Position numbers and translations under genes: made by a program. From the NCBI GenBank assembly GCA_946480605.1, contig CAMLKW010000268.1, positions 1 through 5,371 of the forward strand: a DNA stretch of 5,371 nucleotides, read 5' to 3'. This document shows positions 1 through 5,371 of the stretch, piece after piece. The DNA is from an uncultured Roseateles sp. Lineage in GTDB: Bacteria; Pseudomonadota; Gammaproteobacteria; Burkholderiales; Burkholderiaceae. Position 1 is the first letter of the stretch. Every line of letters starts with the position of its first letter. The notes beneath the pieces were generated by a model that had not been told where the DNA came from, searched no databases, and was given only the letters and a program-made list of their open reading frames with translations.

Positions 1-218
1 CGGTGCTGCTGACGCAGACCATCATCCTGTTCCAGGACACCTCGCTGGTCTATGCGATCGGCGCCTACGACCTGCTCAAGGGTTTCGAGGTGGCGGGCAA
101 GAACTTCAACCGCCCCGTCGAGACCTATCTGGTCGCCGCCGCCGTCTACTTCGTCATCTGCTTCGGCCTGTCCATGCTGGTCCGCCGCCTGCAGAAGAAG
201 ATCGCCATCATCCGTTGA
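1..218 (+). CDS. gltK: Glutamate/aspartate-type ABC transporter permease, C-terminal part (5' end outside window)
   Basis: This is the last 72 or so codons of an inner-membrane permease of the polar amino acid (His/Glu/Gln) ABC importer class; the frame is open to the left edge, so the true start lies outside the window. The visible piece has a hydrophobic opening stretch, the segment [14 protein letters not shown] typical of the end of the permease domain in this family, and a last membrane helix (about [17 protein letters not shown]) followed by a short basic cytoplasmic tail ([11 protein letters not shown]). Family knowledge: such permeases pair with a second permease and two copies of the ATPase to move glutamate/aspartate from a periplasmic binding protein. 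The gene ends 7 nt before the GltL-type ATPase, so the two are almost certainly one operon. GltK is preferred over GltJ because it directly precedes the ATPase gene, as in the common gltIJKL order; too little sequence is visible to separate the two otherwise. Confidence 0.88.
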   Translation, partial: VLLTQTIILFQDTSLVYAIGAYDLLKGFEVAGKNFNRPVETYLVAAAVYFVICFGLSMLVRRLQKKIAIIR

Positions 219-225
219 GCACGCC

Positions 226-960
226 ATGATCGACATCAAGAACGTTTCCAAGTGGTACGGCTCCTTCCAGGTGCTGACCGACTGCACCACCTCCATTCAG
301 AAGGGCGAGGTCGTCGTTGTCTGCGGCCCGTCGGGTTCGGGCAAGTCCACGCTGATCAAGACGGTCAATGCGCTGGAGCCCTTCCAGAAGGGCGACATCG
401 TCGTGGACGGCATCTCCATCGCCGACCCCAAGACCAACCTGCCCAGGCTGCGCTCGCGCGTGGGCATGGTGTTCCAGCACTTCGAGCTGTTCCCGCACCT
501 GTCGGTGACGGAGAACCTGACCATCGCGCAGATCAAGGTGCTGGGCCGCTCGGCGGCCGACGCCAAGACCCGCGGCCTCAAGATGCTGGACCGCGTCGGC
601 CTGTCGGCCCACAAGGACAAGTTTCCCGGCCAGCTGTCCGGTGGTCAGCAGCAGCGCGTGGCCATCGCGCGGGCGCTGTCCATGGATCCCATCGTCATGC
701 TGTTCGACGAGCCCACCTCGGCGCTGGACCCCGAGATGGTGGGCGAGGTGCTCGACGTGATGGTGCAACTGGCCCACGAAGGCATGACCATGATGTGCGT
801 GACGCACGAAATGGGCTTCGCCAAGCGCGTCAGCAACCGCGTCATCTTCATGGACGCCGGCAAGATCGTCGAGGACTGCAGCAGTGCCGACTTCTTCGGC
901 AAGCCCGAGGAGCGCACGCCGCGCGCCAAGGACTTCCTGGCCAAGATCCTCCAGCATTGA
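226..960 (+). CDS. gltL: Glutamate/aspartate ABC transporter ATP-binding protein (GltL type)
   Basis: This 244-residue protein is the cytoplasmic ATPase that powers an amino acid importer, and it has the full length usual for the family. All nucleotide-binding motifs are intact: Walker [10 protein letters not shown] (34-42, Lys40), Q-loop Gln84 in [13 protein letters not shown] signature LSGGQQQR (137-144), Walker B VMLFDE (157-162) with catalytic Glu162, D-loop SALD (165-168) and switch His194 in VTHEMGF. The Gln84-HFELFPH stretch and the C-terminal [10 protein letters not shown] are typical of Burkholderiales GltL proteins as I remember them, which supports glutamate/aspartate over other polar amino acids; this is inference from similarity. 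The ATG at 226 is chosen because translation from it begins [12 protein letters not shown], the normal family start. A longer in-frame start at 52 would run inside the permease gene and read as an Arg/Ser/Pro-rich shadow. The Shine-Dalgarno is weak (GAG within the permease stop region), so coupling to permease translation is likely. Confidence 0.95.
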   Translation: MIDIKNVSKWYGSFQVLTDCTTSIQKGEVVVVCGPSGSGKSTLIKTVNALEPFQKGDIVVDGISIADPKTNLPRLRSRVGMVFQHFELFPHLSVTENLTIAQIKVLGRSAADAKTRGLKMLDRVGLSAHKDKFPGQLSGGQQQRVAIARALSMDPIVMLFDEPTSALDPEMVGEVLDVMVQLAHEGMTMMCVTHEMGFAKRVSNRVIFMDAGKIVEDCSSADFFGKPEERTPRAKDFLAKILQH

Positions 961-979
961 CGTGATCCGCCGTCGCATG

Positions 980-1009
980 AAAAACGCCCGCCGATCGGCG
1001 GGCGTTTTT
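980..1009. terminator. Bidirectional rho-independent terminator
   Basis: This is a perfect 30-nt palindrome: 15-nt arms at 980-994 and 995-1009, built from five A, a GC-rich core (cgcccgccga/tcggcgggcg) and five T. Each strand therefore shows a GC-rich stem followed by a T tract. It lies 19 nt after the gltL stop and 20 nt beyond the stop of the converging lipoprotein gene, so it can end both transcripts. The central bases form GATC, which would sit in the loop. Confidence 0.93.
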
Positions 1010-1030
1010 ATGAGGGGCTGACGCCGCGCC

Positions 1031-1900
1031 TCAGGGCTCGATCGCGGCGCCCACCACCGGGCCGCCGGCCACGGTGCCGATGCGCGTGGCCTTGCCCGTG
1101 GCCAGGTCCAGCCGGTACCACGTCGACTTGCCGCCGGCCGTGATGGCCGAGTAGGCCGCATTGTTCAGGTCAGAGATGTCCAGCGTGGCCTTGTCGAACG
1201 AGCCCAGGCCCAGCGACCCCACTGTGAACAGCTTGCCCGAATTGGGCGACACCATGGGTTGCACGCCTTCCTTCGTGCCCTGGTGCACCAGCACGCCCAG
1301 CTTGCCGTCGAGCGCGTAGTTGGTCGTGATCTTGTCGTTGTCCTTGTTGTAGGTGTAGCCGGCCGCGACGACGTTGGCGGGCTTGTTCGCGTGGGCATCC
1401 GTCGCGTCGTAGGCCAGCCGGCCGTCGAATTGCACGCCGGGCTGGTTGGCATCGCCGTCCACCATGGCCCCAGTGTCCGGGTGCAGCCTCAGGTTGAAGC
1501 CGGCATCGCTGACGACGCGGATGCGGTCCACGGTCGGGTTGAAGTCGAAGCCCCATTCGGTGGCGCCGGTCGGCAGCGTGTTGGGGGCGCCGACGGCACT
1601 GGCGGCACCGGTCTTGGTGTCGATCCGGTAGAGCTGGCCGCTCGCGCCCAGGCCGTAGAGCTGGCCCTTGGCCACGCGATAGTCGATGCCCAGCAGCGTG
1701 TCGCCGGCGGCCAGGCCGGTCAGCAGCTTGGACGACAGCGTCTTCTGCGGCTGGCCGGCATTGAACTGGATCAACTGGTTGGACGCCGTGACCGCGTAGA
1801 TCATCTCCTTGGCCGGCGGGCCCAGCGGCTCGGTCGGCTCCGTGGCACAGGCGGACATCAGCAGGGCGGTAGCGGCAAGCGCGAGGGCGGTTCGGGTCAT
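1031..1900 (-). CDS. DUF4394-type lipoprotein, function unknown
   Basis: This 289-residue exported protein has an N-terminal lipoprotein signal: MTRTALALAATALLMSAC, with a Lys/Arg-poor hydrophobic core and a lipobox ending at Cys18. The next residue is Ala rather than Asp, which suggests outer-membrane sorting. A short Pro/Thr/Glu linker (19-32) leads to a domain filling the rest (33-289). The domain contains recurring strand-turn units such as IYAVTASNQLIQF, LYGLGASGQLYRIDTKTG and TWYRLDLATGKATRIGTV, plus the segment EWGFDFNPTVDRIRVVSD. This pattern matches DUF4394 proteins as I know them, which look like a beta-propeller-type repeat fold; no biochemical function is established to my knowledge. 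The ATG at 1900 is chosen because it gives the signal peptide directly and has GGAG five bases upstream. A longer in-frame start at 2020 lies inside the SDR gene and adds 40 residues without signal-peptide character. The gene is 64 nt downstream of the SDR on the same strand with no terminator between, so co-transcription is possible. Confidence 0.85.
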   Translation of the reverse strand: MTRTALALAATALLMSACATEPTEPLGPPAKEMIYAVTASNQLIQFNAGQPQKTLSSKLLTGLAAGDTLLGIDYRVAKGQLYGLGASGQLYRIDTKTGAASAVGAPNTLPTGATEWGFDFNPTVDRIRVVSDAGFNLRLHPDTGAMVDGDANQPGVQFDGRLAYDATDAHANKPANVVAAGYTYNKDNDKITTNYALDGKLGVLVHQGTKEGVQPMVSPNSGKLFTVGSLGLGSFDKATLDISDLNNAAYSAITAGGKSTWYRLDLATGKATRIGTVAGGPVVGAAIEP

Positions 1901-1964
1901 GACGTCTCCATCAGTGAGGGCTGGCGGTTTATACGCGTCTACCTCGCGCTTGGATGCATGTCCC
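1901..1964 (-). promoter_or_regulatory. Short gap upstream of the lipoprotein gene; possible internal promoter
   Basis: This 64-nt gap separates the SDR stop from the lipoprotein start. It holds the lipoprotein Shine-Dalgarno (GGAG, 1906-1909 on the - strand) and a TATAAA at 1928-1933 (read on the - strand) that could act as a -10 element, but no convincing -35 lies 16-18 nt upstream of it. No hairpin with a T tract is seen, so nothing visible stops read-through from the SDR gene. The palindrome ATGCAT at 1954-1959 is too short to interpret. Confidence 0.3.
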
Positions 1965-2723
1965 TTACAGGAACATGCCGCCCGACGCCTCGATGCGCTG
2001 CCCCGTGATCCATGCCGCACCCGGGCGCATCAGCGCGGCCGCGGCGCCGCCGATGTCCTCGGGCTCGCCCACGCGGCCCAGCGCCGTGACGGAGGCGACG
2101 AAGCAGTTCAGCTCCGCGTTGTCGCGCACCGCGCCGCCGCCGAAGTCGGTGGCGATGGCGCCCGGCGCCAGCGTGTTGACGCGGATGCCGCGCGCGGCCA
2201 GCTCCTTGGCCTGGTAGCGCGTCAGCACCTCCACGCCGCCCTTCATCGCGGCATAGGCCGAATAGCCCGGCAGCGAGAAGCGCGCCAGCCCGCTGGAGAT
2301 GTTCAGCACGCGGGCGCCGTCGGCGAGCAGCGGCAGCAGCGCCTGCGTCAGGAAGTAGGGCGCCTTCAGGTGCACGGCGACCAGCGCGTCGAACTGGTCT
2401 GGCGTCGTGTCGGCGAAGAGCGCATGCACGCCCATCCCTGCGTTGTTGATGAGGCCGTCCAGTTGCTTGGCGCCCCAGCCGGCCAGACCGTCGCGCACGG
2501 CCGCTGCGAAGGCCGGGAAGCCGGCCGCGTCGCTCACGTCCAGCGGTAGCGCCATGGCGCGGCGGCCGAATGCTCGAATCTGGGTGACGACGGCGTCTGC
2601 GGCGCTGGCGGCCTCGCGGTAAGTCAGCACGATGTCGTGGCCATCGCGCGCCAGCGCCAGCGCCATCTGCGCGCCCAGGCCGCGGCTGCCGCCGGTGATC
2701 AGGGTGATGGGGGTGGTGGTCAT
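1965..2723 (-). CDS. Classical short-chain dehydrogenase/reductase (SDR), probably NADPH-dependent
   Basis: This 252-residue cytosolic oxidoreductase has a Rossmann fold and the usual length of a classical SDR. Visible motifs are the cofactor-binding TGGSRGLG (10-17), the Asp62-Val63 pair that contacts adenine, NNAG (93-96), the catalytic residues Ser144, Tyr157 and Lys161 (ISSG followed by YAAMK), and PG at 187-188 with Thr192. Arg14 in the glycine motif and Arg36 after the second strand are basic residues of the kind that favour NADP(H). The position that normally carries the Asn of the Asn-Ser-Tyr-Lys tetrad reads His118 (AVHLKAPYF). The C-terminus GQRIEASGGMFL is typical of FabG-like family members. 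The substrate cannot be told from sequence; a carbonyl compound or alcohol is expected. The start at 2723 has GGAGAG six bases upstream and leads directly into the first strand. The gene is divergent from a LysR regulator across a short AT-rich region, which suggests inducible control by it. Confidence 0.92.
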   Translation of the reverse strand: MTTTPITLITGGSRGLGAQMALALARDGHDIVLTYREAASAADAVVTQIRAFGRRAMALPLDVSDAAGFPAFAAAVRDGLAGWGAKQLDGLINNAGMGVHALFADTTPDQFDALVAVHLKAPYFLTQALLPLLADGARVLNISSGLARFSLPGYSAYAAMKGGVEVLTRYQAKELAARGIRVNTLAPGAIATDFGGGAVRDNAELNCFVASVTALGRVGEPEDIGGAAAALMRPGAAWITGQRIEASGGMFL

Positions 2724-2812
2724 GAAGCTCTCCGGTGGGGTTGGGATGGAGAGAATTTATTGGTCGCCATGAAATGGATAAAGTAGAAGAAATTGAAATG
2801 ACTGTGTTCTGA
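2724..2812. promoter_or_regulatory. Divergent SDR/lysR promoter and operator region
   Basis: This 89-nt region separates the divergent SDR and lysR starts. Bases 2741-2812 contain only 26 G or C of 72 (36%), far below the surrounding genes, as expected for a promoter. The SDR Shine-Dalgarno (- strand GGAGAG) is at 2728-2733. Small dyads that could be part of a LysR binding site are CCAT-N3-ATGG at 2767-2777 and ATGAC-N12-GTCAT at 2798-2819, the second crossing the lysR start. Weak promoter-like hexamers exist (for example TTGGTC at 2760-2765 on the + strand and TAAATT at 2754-2759 on the - strand), but none pairs well enough to name a promoter. The regulatory role is inferred from the divergent LysR arrangement. 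Confidence 0.6.
2798..2812 (+). other. Possible four-codon upstream mini-ORF (MTVF) abutting lysR
   Basis: Bases 2798-2812 read ATG ACT GTG TTC TGA, and the TGA is followed immediately by the lysR ATG at 2813 in the same frame. A purine-rich AGAAGA (about 2785-2790) lies at a workable distance before the mini-ORF, while no Shine-Dalgarno is visible just before the lysR ATG itself. It could be a leader that feeds ribosomes to lysR by reinitiation, or simply chance. Confidence 0.2.
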
Positions 2813-3730
2813 ATGTCATCCAATATCGACCTGGGCGCGCTGCGCGTCTTTTTGCAGGTGGCGGAGCTGGCCCACTTCAGCCGGGCCGCCGATGAGCTGG
2901 GCCTGCCCAAGGGCCGTGTCAGCCAGGTCGTGCGCGACCTGGAGGGGCGGCTGGGTACGCGGCTGTTCCAGCGCACGACACGGCGTGTCAGTTTGACGCC
3001 GGACGGCGAACTGCTGGCCGAGCGCGCCCGGGCGCTGCTGGCCGACGCTGGCGAGATCGAGGCGCTGTTCCAGCAGGACCAGCAGCTCACCGGCCGGCTG
3101 CGTGTGGACATGCCGGTGCGCCTGGCGCTGGACGCCGTGCTGCCTGCGCTGCCGCAGTTTCTCGCGGCACACCCCGGGCTGACGGTGGAGCTGAGCTGCA
3201 CCGACCGGCGCGTGGACCTGGTGGAAGAGGGCTTCGACTGCGTGCTGCGCGTGGGTGCCGTGCACGACCCGTTGCTGGTGGCGCGGCCGCTGGGGCAGAT
3301 GAGCATGGTCAATGTCGCCAGCCCCGACTACCTGGCCCGGCATGGCATGCCGGCCACGCCGGACGACCTGCAGACCGGTGGCCACCACCTTGTGCACTAC
3401 AGCCAGGTCTGGGCGGATCGCCGACCGCGCTTCGAGTGGCTGGACGCCGCGGGCCAGGAGCGCAGCCTGACGCTGCCGTCGCGCGTCACCGTCAACAACA
3501 CCGACGCCTACCAGGCCGCGGTGCTGGCCGGTGCCGGCATCGCGCAGTTCCCGTTGCAGGGCGTGCGCCACCTGTTGGCCGACGGCCGCCTGGTGCGCGT
3601 GCTGACGGGCTTCGACGCCGCGCCGCTGCCGGTGCGCCTGGTCATGAGCCAGCGCCGCCACACACCGCGACGCGTGCGTGTGTTCATGGACTGGCTGGCC
3701 GAACGGGTCGCCGGCCGGTTGGACGGTTAG
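2813..3730 (+). CDS. LysR-family transcriptional regulator
   Basis: This 305-residue DNA-binding regulator has the standard LysR length and order. A winged helix-turn-helix occupies about residues 7-65 (LRVFLQVAELAHFSRAADEL, then KGRVSQVVRDLEGRLGTRLF, then RRVSLTPDG), a linker helix about 66-90, and a two-lobed effector-binding domain about 92-300 that starts at GRLRVDMPVRLALDAVLP. The C-terminal layout (DCVLRVGAV, ARPLGQM, ASPDYLARHGMP, VNNTDAYQAAVLAGAGIAQFP) matches the large subgroup of LysR proteins that sit next to oxidoreductases; the effector is unknown. The ATG at 2813 is chosen because it starts seven residues before the helix-turn-helix and the next in-frame candidate would cut into it. 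No good ribosome binding site precedes it. The gene is divergent from the SDR, its most likely target, and it ends by overlapping the stop of the converging TelA gene. Confidence 0.94.
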   Translation: MSSNIDLGALRVFLQVAELAHFSRAADELGLPKGRVSQVVRDLEGRLGTRLFQRTTRRVSLTPDGELLAERARALLADAGEIEALFQQDQQLTGRLRVDMPVRLALDAVLPALPQFLAAHPGLTVELSCTDRRVDLVEEGFDCVLRVGAVHDPLLVARPLGQMSMVNVASPDYLARHGMPATPDDLQTGGHHLVHYSQVWADRRPRFEWLDAAGQERSLTLPSRVTVNNTDAYQAAVLAGAGIAQFPLQGVRHLLADGRLVRVLTGFDAAPLPVRLVMSQRRHTPRRVRVFMDWLAERVAGRLDG

Positions 3731-3743
3731 AGCTTCACCGGCC
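3713..3743. other. 7-bp inverted repeat centred on the overlapping lysR and telA stop codons
   Basis: GGCCGGT at 3713-3719 pairs perfectly with ACCGGCC at 3737-3743 across a 17-nt loop, and the centre (3728) falls within the overlapping stop codons of the two convergent genes. There is no T tract on either side, so it is not a standard intrinsic terminator. It could cap or stabilise the 3' ends of both transcripts. Short GC-rich repeats also arise by chance in DNA of this composition. Confidence 0.35.
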
Positions 3744-4929
3744 CGTCGATGGCCGCGCCGCCCATGGCGGCCTTGGCCTGCTGCTGGCGCACACGGTCGA
3801 TATAGGTCTCCGAGCGCGCCAGCTGCTCCTGGATGAGCTTGTTGTTGGTGCCCATGGTCGCGATGGCCTGGCTGCGGAAGTTGTCCATCGCGTCCATGGC
3901 CTGGAAGGTCTGGTCGAACATGGACTGGATCTGCTGGATGCCCAGCATGGGGTTGGCGGCGAACTCGGCGGTCTGGTCCACATGCTGGTTCAGCGCCGTG
4001 CCGGTCTGGTGGATGAGGTCGCCAATGGTCTTGTTGACGCCCTGCAGCATCTGCATGACCTCGATCTGGTTGCCGGTCGCCCGCGCCACGGTCTGGGCCA
4101 CGGCCAGCGCGCTCATGCCGGTGGTGGCCACGCGGTCACAGCCGATCATCATTTCGCGGCCGGTCTTCTTCAGCACGTCCAGCGCCAGGTAGCCATTCAC
4201 GCAGACGGCCTGCTGGGTCTGGATGTCGGCCAGGTTCTGGCGCGCATAGAACAGCACCTCCTGCTCCAGCGCCTTGGCCTTGAGCGGGTCGCTGGCCTTG
4301 AGCTGCTCGACGCGCTCGGCCAGCCGCGCATCCAGCGTGCGGGCGAAGCGGGCCGCCGCGGCCAGCGCCTGCATGGCGTCCCACAGCTTGCCGCGCGTGG
4401 CCTCGATGTCGATGACATCCTTCTGCAGATCGTCCTTGGCCGCGTAGAGCTGGGTCATCGCCGTCTGCAGCTGCGAGCTGGCGCTCTCGAACTTGCGGAA
4501 ATAGGCCTCCAGCTTGTTGCCGAACGGGATCAGCCCCAGCAGCTTGCGCGGCTGCAGCAGGTCGCCGTCCTTGCCGGGATTGAGCTCGTCGAGCTGGCCG
4601 CGGATGGCGGCGATGGCCTTGTAGGCCGGCGTGTCCGTCGCGCCGACAAAGTTGCGCTGCATCAGGCTGCCCTGCATCAGGCCGGCCGCGATGCTGATCT
4701 CCTGCCGGCCCAGCTGGAAGGCGCTGTCCAGCTTGGCCTTGAAGGGCTCGCTGTGCAGGTCTTCCTTCTCCAGCGCCTCGATGAAGCGGCGCACCTGCTC
4801 GTCCACCTTGTCGGCCACCTCGGCCTTCAGCGGCACGGCCTCGACGGCCTGGACGGGCTGCACCGGCGTGATGACCTCGGGCGGCGTCAGCGTGAAGGTG
4901 GCGGGCGTGGCGGTCGTCGTCGTGTTCAT
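3727..4929 (-). CDS. telA: TelA-family toxic anion resistance protein
   Basis: This 400-residue cytosolic protein belongs to the TelA family (Pfam PF05816 as I recall it), named for association with tellurite resistance; its molecular action is not settled. A Thr/Pro/Val-rich flexible tail (1-35) precedes an almost entirely helical body. Family-like landmarks are KLLGLIPFGNKLEAYFRKFE (129-148), a helix with KDDLQKDVIDIEATRGKLWD (165-184), FARTLDARLAERVEQL (195-210), the segment EQEVLFYARQNLADIQTQQ (222-240), and a late Asn/Gln-rich region with NKLIQEQLA (363-371). No membrane segment or signal peptide is seen. The start at 4929 has AAGGA six bases upstream and overlaps the stop of the preceding gene as ATGA, which points to translational coupling. 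The stop shares 4 nt with the converging lysR stop. The long open frame on the opposite strand here is a composition shadow. The family assignment is firm; resistance to a particular anion is not shown by the sequence. Confidence 0.92.
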   Translation of the reverse strand: MNTTTTATPATFTLTPPEVITPVQPVQAVEAVPLKAEVADKVDEQVRRFIEALEKEDLHSEPFKAKLDSAFQLGRQEISIAAGLMQGSLMQRNFVGATDTPAYKAIAAIRGQLDELNPGKDGDLLQPRKLLGLIPFGNKLEAYFRKFESASSQLQTAMTQLYAAKDDLQKDVIDIEATRGKLWDAMQALAAAARFARTLDARLAERVEQLKASDPLKAKALEQEVLFYARQNLADIQTQQAVCVNGYLALDVLKKTGREMMIGCDRVATTGMSALAVAQTVARATGNQIEVMQMLQGVNKTIGDLIHQTGTALNQHVDQTAEFAANPMLGIQQIQSMFDQTFQAMDAMDNFRSQAIATMGTNNKLIQEQLARSETYIDRVRQQQAKAAMGGAAIDGPVKL

Positions 4930-5371
4930 GCGATGTCCTTGTTGCCGAACTTCTGTCTGAGGAATTCACTGTGGCGCAGAAAGGCCTGCGCGTCCTGCGA
5001 GGCGAGGTCGTCGCCGAGCTGCTCGACCTTGGTCTCCAGCTCGGCCAGCACGCCCTCGAAGGTGGTCTGCGCCGTCTTGCCGTTGGCCAGCAGCTTGGTG
5101 GTGGCGAACTGCGGCGGGATGCTGAGGTAGGTGTTCAGCGCCTCGGGCAGGTAGGTGATGGCGATGTGGCGCGCATGGAAGGTCTCCTGCAGGCTCAGCT
5201 GGCCCTTGCTGCGCTCCCACTGGTTGAGCAGCCCCTCCAGCCGCTCGCACAGGCGCTGGATGCGCTGGGCCAGCGGGGCCGGGATGCGGCCGCCGGGGTT
5301 GTGCTCGGTCAGCCGCCGCACGCCGGACAGCGCCCGGCCCATGGCCTCGCGCGCGTCGCCCTCGTCGTTGA
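4926..5371 (-). CDS. Helical partner protein of TelA, C-terminal part (5' end outside window); possibly XpaC-like
   Basis: The visible 148 residues are in a frame open to the window edge, so the start is probably outside. An internal ATG at 5342 has only a poorly spaced GAGG two bases upstream, and in-frame codons continue before it (NDEGDAREA), so it is unlikely to be the start. The protein is charged, soluble and predicted helical, with a coiled-coil-like stretch (LAQRIQRLCERLEGLLNQWE), then HIAITYLPEALNTYLSIPP, and a second helix pair ending in HSEFLRQKFGNKDIA. I do not recognise it with certainty. The TYLPEAL-x-TYLSIP segment followed by a helical tail recalls the C-terminal part of XpaC-type proteins (PF10112), which often neighbour TelA genes; that link is tentative. 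Its stop overlaps the telA start by 4 nt (ATGA), so the two products are probably made together and may act together. Confidence 0.75.
   Translation of the reverse strand, partial: NDEGDAREAMGRALSGVRRLTEHNPGGRIPAPLAQRIQRLCERLEGLLNQWERSKGQLSLQETFHARHIAITYLPEALNTYLSIPPQFATTKLLANGKTAQTTFEGVLAELETKVEQLGDDLASQDAQAFLRHSEFLRQKFGNKDIA

Noticed and set aside
52..225. N-terminal extension of the GltL frame by 58 codons
   Set aside because: The extension lies in an alternate frame inside the permease gene and reads as Arg/Ser/Pro-rich sequence, while GltL proteins start at the [12 protein letters not shown] position.
208..1161. Open frame of 317 codons on the - strand opposite gltL
   Set aside because: It is a His/Arg/Gly/Leu-rich shadow of gltL that also crosses the terminator, with no domain or start signal of its own.
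1928..1970. Extracytoplasmic-function sigma-type promoter (TGTAAG at the SDR end with TATAAA downstream) for the lipoprotein gene
   Set aside because: The spacing between the two elements is too long for a normal -35/-10 pair, and no clear ECF -10 such as CGTC is placed correctly.
1259..2008. Open frame on the + strand opposite the lipoprotein gene
   Set aside because: Its Val/Gly/Arg-rich translation is the mirror of a protein with a clear signal peptide and family-like repeats on the other strand.
1939..3312. Open frame of 457 codons on the - strand spanning the SDR and part of lysR
   Set aside because: It runs in a different frame from the SDR, crosses the AT-rich promoter region and reads as low-complexity Arg/Ala/Ser sequence. 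Both SDR and LysR are convincing in their own frames.
3436..5130. Very long open frame (564 codons) on the + strand opposite telA and its partner
   Set aside because: Its translation is dominated by Arg, Gly, His, Leu and Ala with no recognisable domain, and it overlaps the end of lysR and nearly all of telA, whose translation matches a known family. Long antisense frames are expected in GC-rich coding DNA.
4926..5342. Start of the TelA partner gene at the ATG at 5342
   Set aside because: The frame stays open to the window edge upstream of it, with plausible charged residues, and the nearest purine-rich sequence is only two bases from the ATG.

Overview
This is a GC-rich (roughly two-thirds G+C), densely packed bacterial chromosomal window with five complete genes and two partial ones. 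The GltL-type ATPase, the divergent LysR/SDR pair and the overall codon style fit a betaproteobacterium of the order Burkholderiales (Comamonadaceae/Sphaerotilaceae-like). That placement rests on remembered protein similarity, and the genus cannot be read from the sequence. No mobile element, CRISPR array, tRNA or rRNA was seen.

Layout. (1) Bases 1-960, + strand: the 3' end of a polar amino acid ABC transporter operon, with the C-terminus of a GltK/GltJ-type permease followed 7 nt later by a complete GltL-type ATPase. Together with a periplasmic binding protein and a second permease, presumably upstream, they would import glutamate/aspartate. (2) Bases 980-1009: a perfect 30-nt palindromic terminator with A and T tracts on its two sides, serving this operon and the gene converging on it. 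(3) Bases 1031-1900, - strand: a lipoprotein with a DUF4394-type repeat domain, function unknown. (4) Bases 1965-2723, - strand: a classical short-chain dehydrogenase/reductase, probably NADPH-dependent. (5) Bases 2724-2812: an AT-rich divergent promoter region. (6) Bases 2813-3730, + strand: a LysR-type regulator, divergent from the SDR and its likely controller. (7) Bases 3727-5371, - strand: a TelA-family (toxic anion resistance) gene and, upstream of it with a 4-nt ATGA overlap, the 3' part of a helical partner gene that runs off the window edge.

How the genes work together. The transporter genes act as one uptake system. The LysR/SDR pair looks like a regulator with its target enzyme, and the lipoprotein may be read from the same transcript because no terminator separates it from the SDR. 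TelA and its upstream partner are probably translationally coupled and form a separate stress module. The lysR and telA genes converge with overlapping stop codons.

Most of the window is ordinary. The points most worth a second look are the uncharacterised partner of TelA, the 7-bp inverted repeat centred on the lysR/telA stop codons, a four-codon mini-ORF abutting the lysR start, the His in place of the catalytic-tetrad Asn in the SDR, and the DUF4394 lipoprotein. I did not find convincing evidence of a new biological system.
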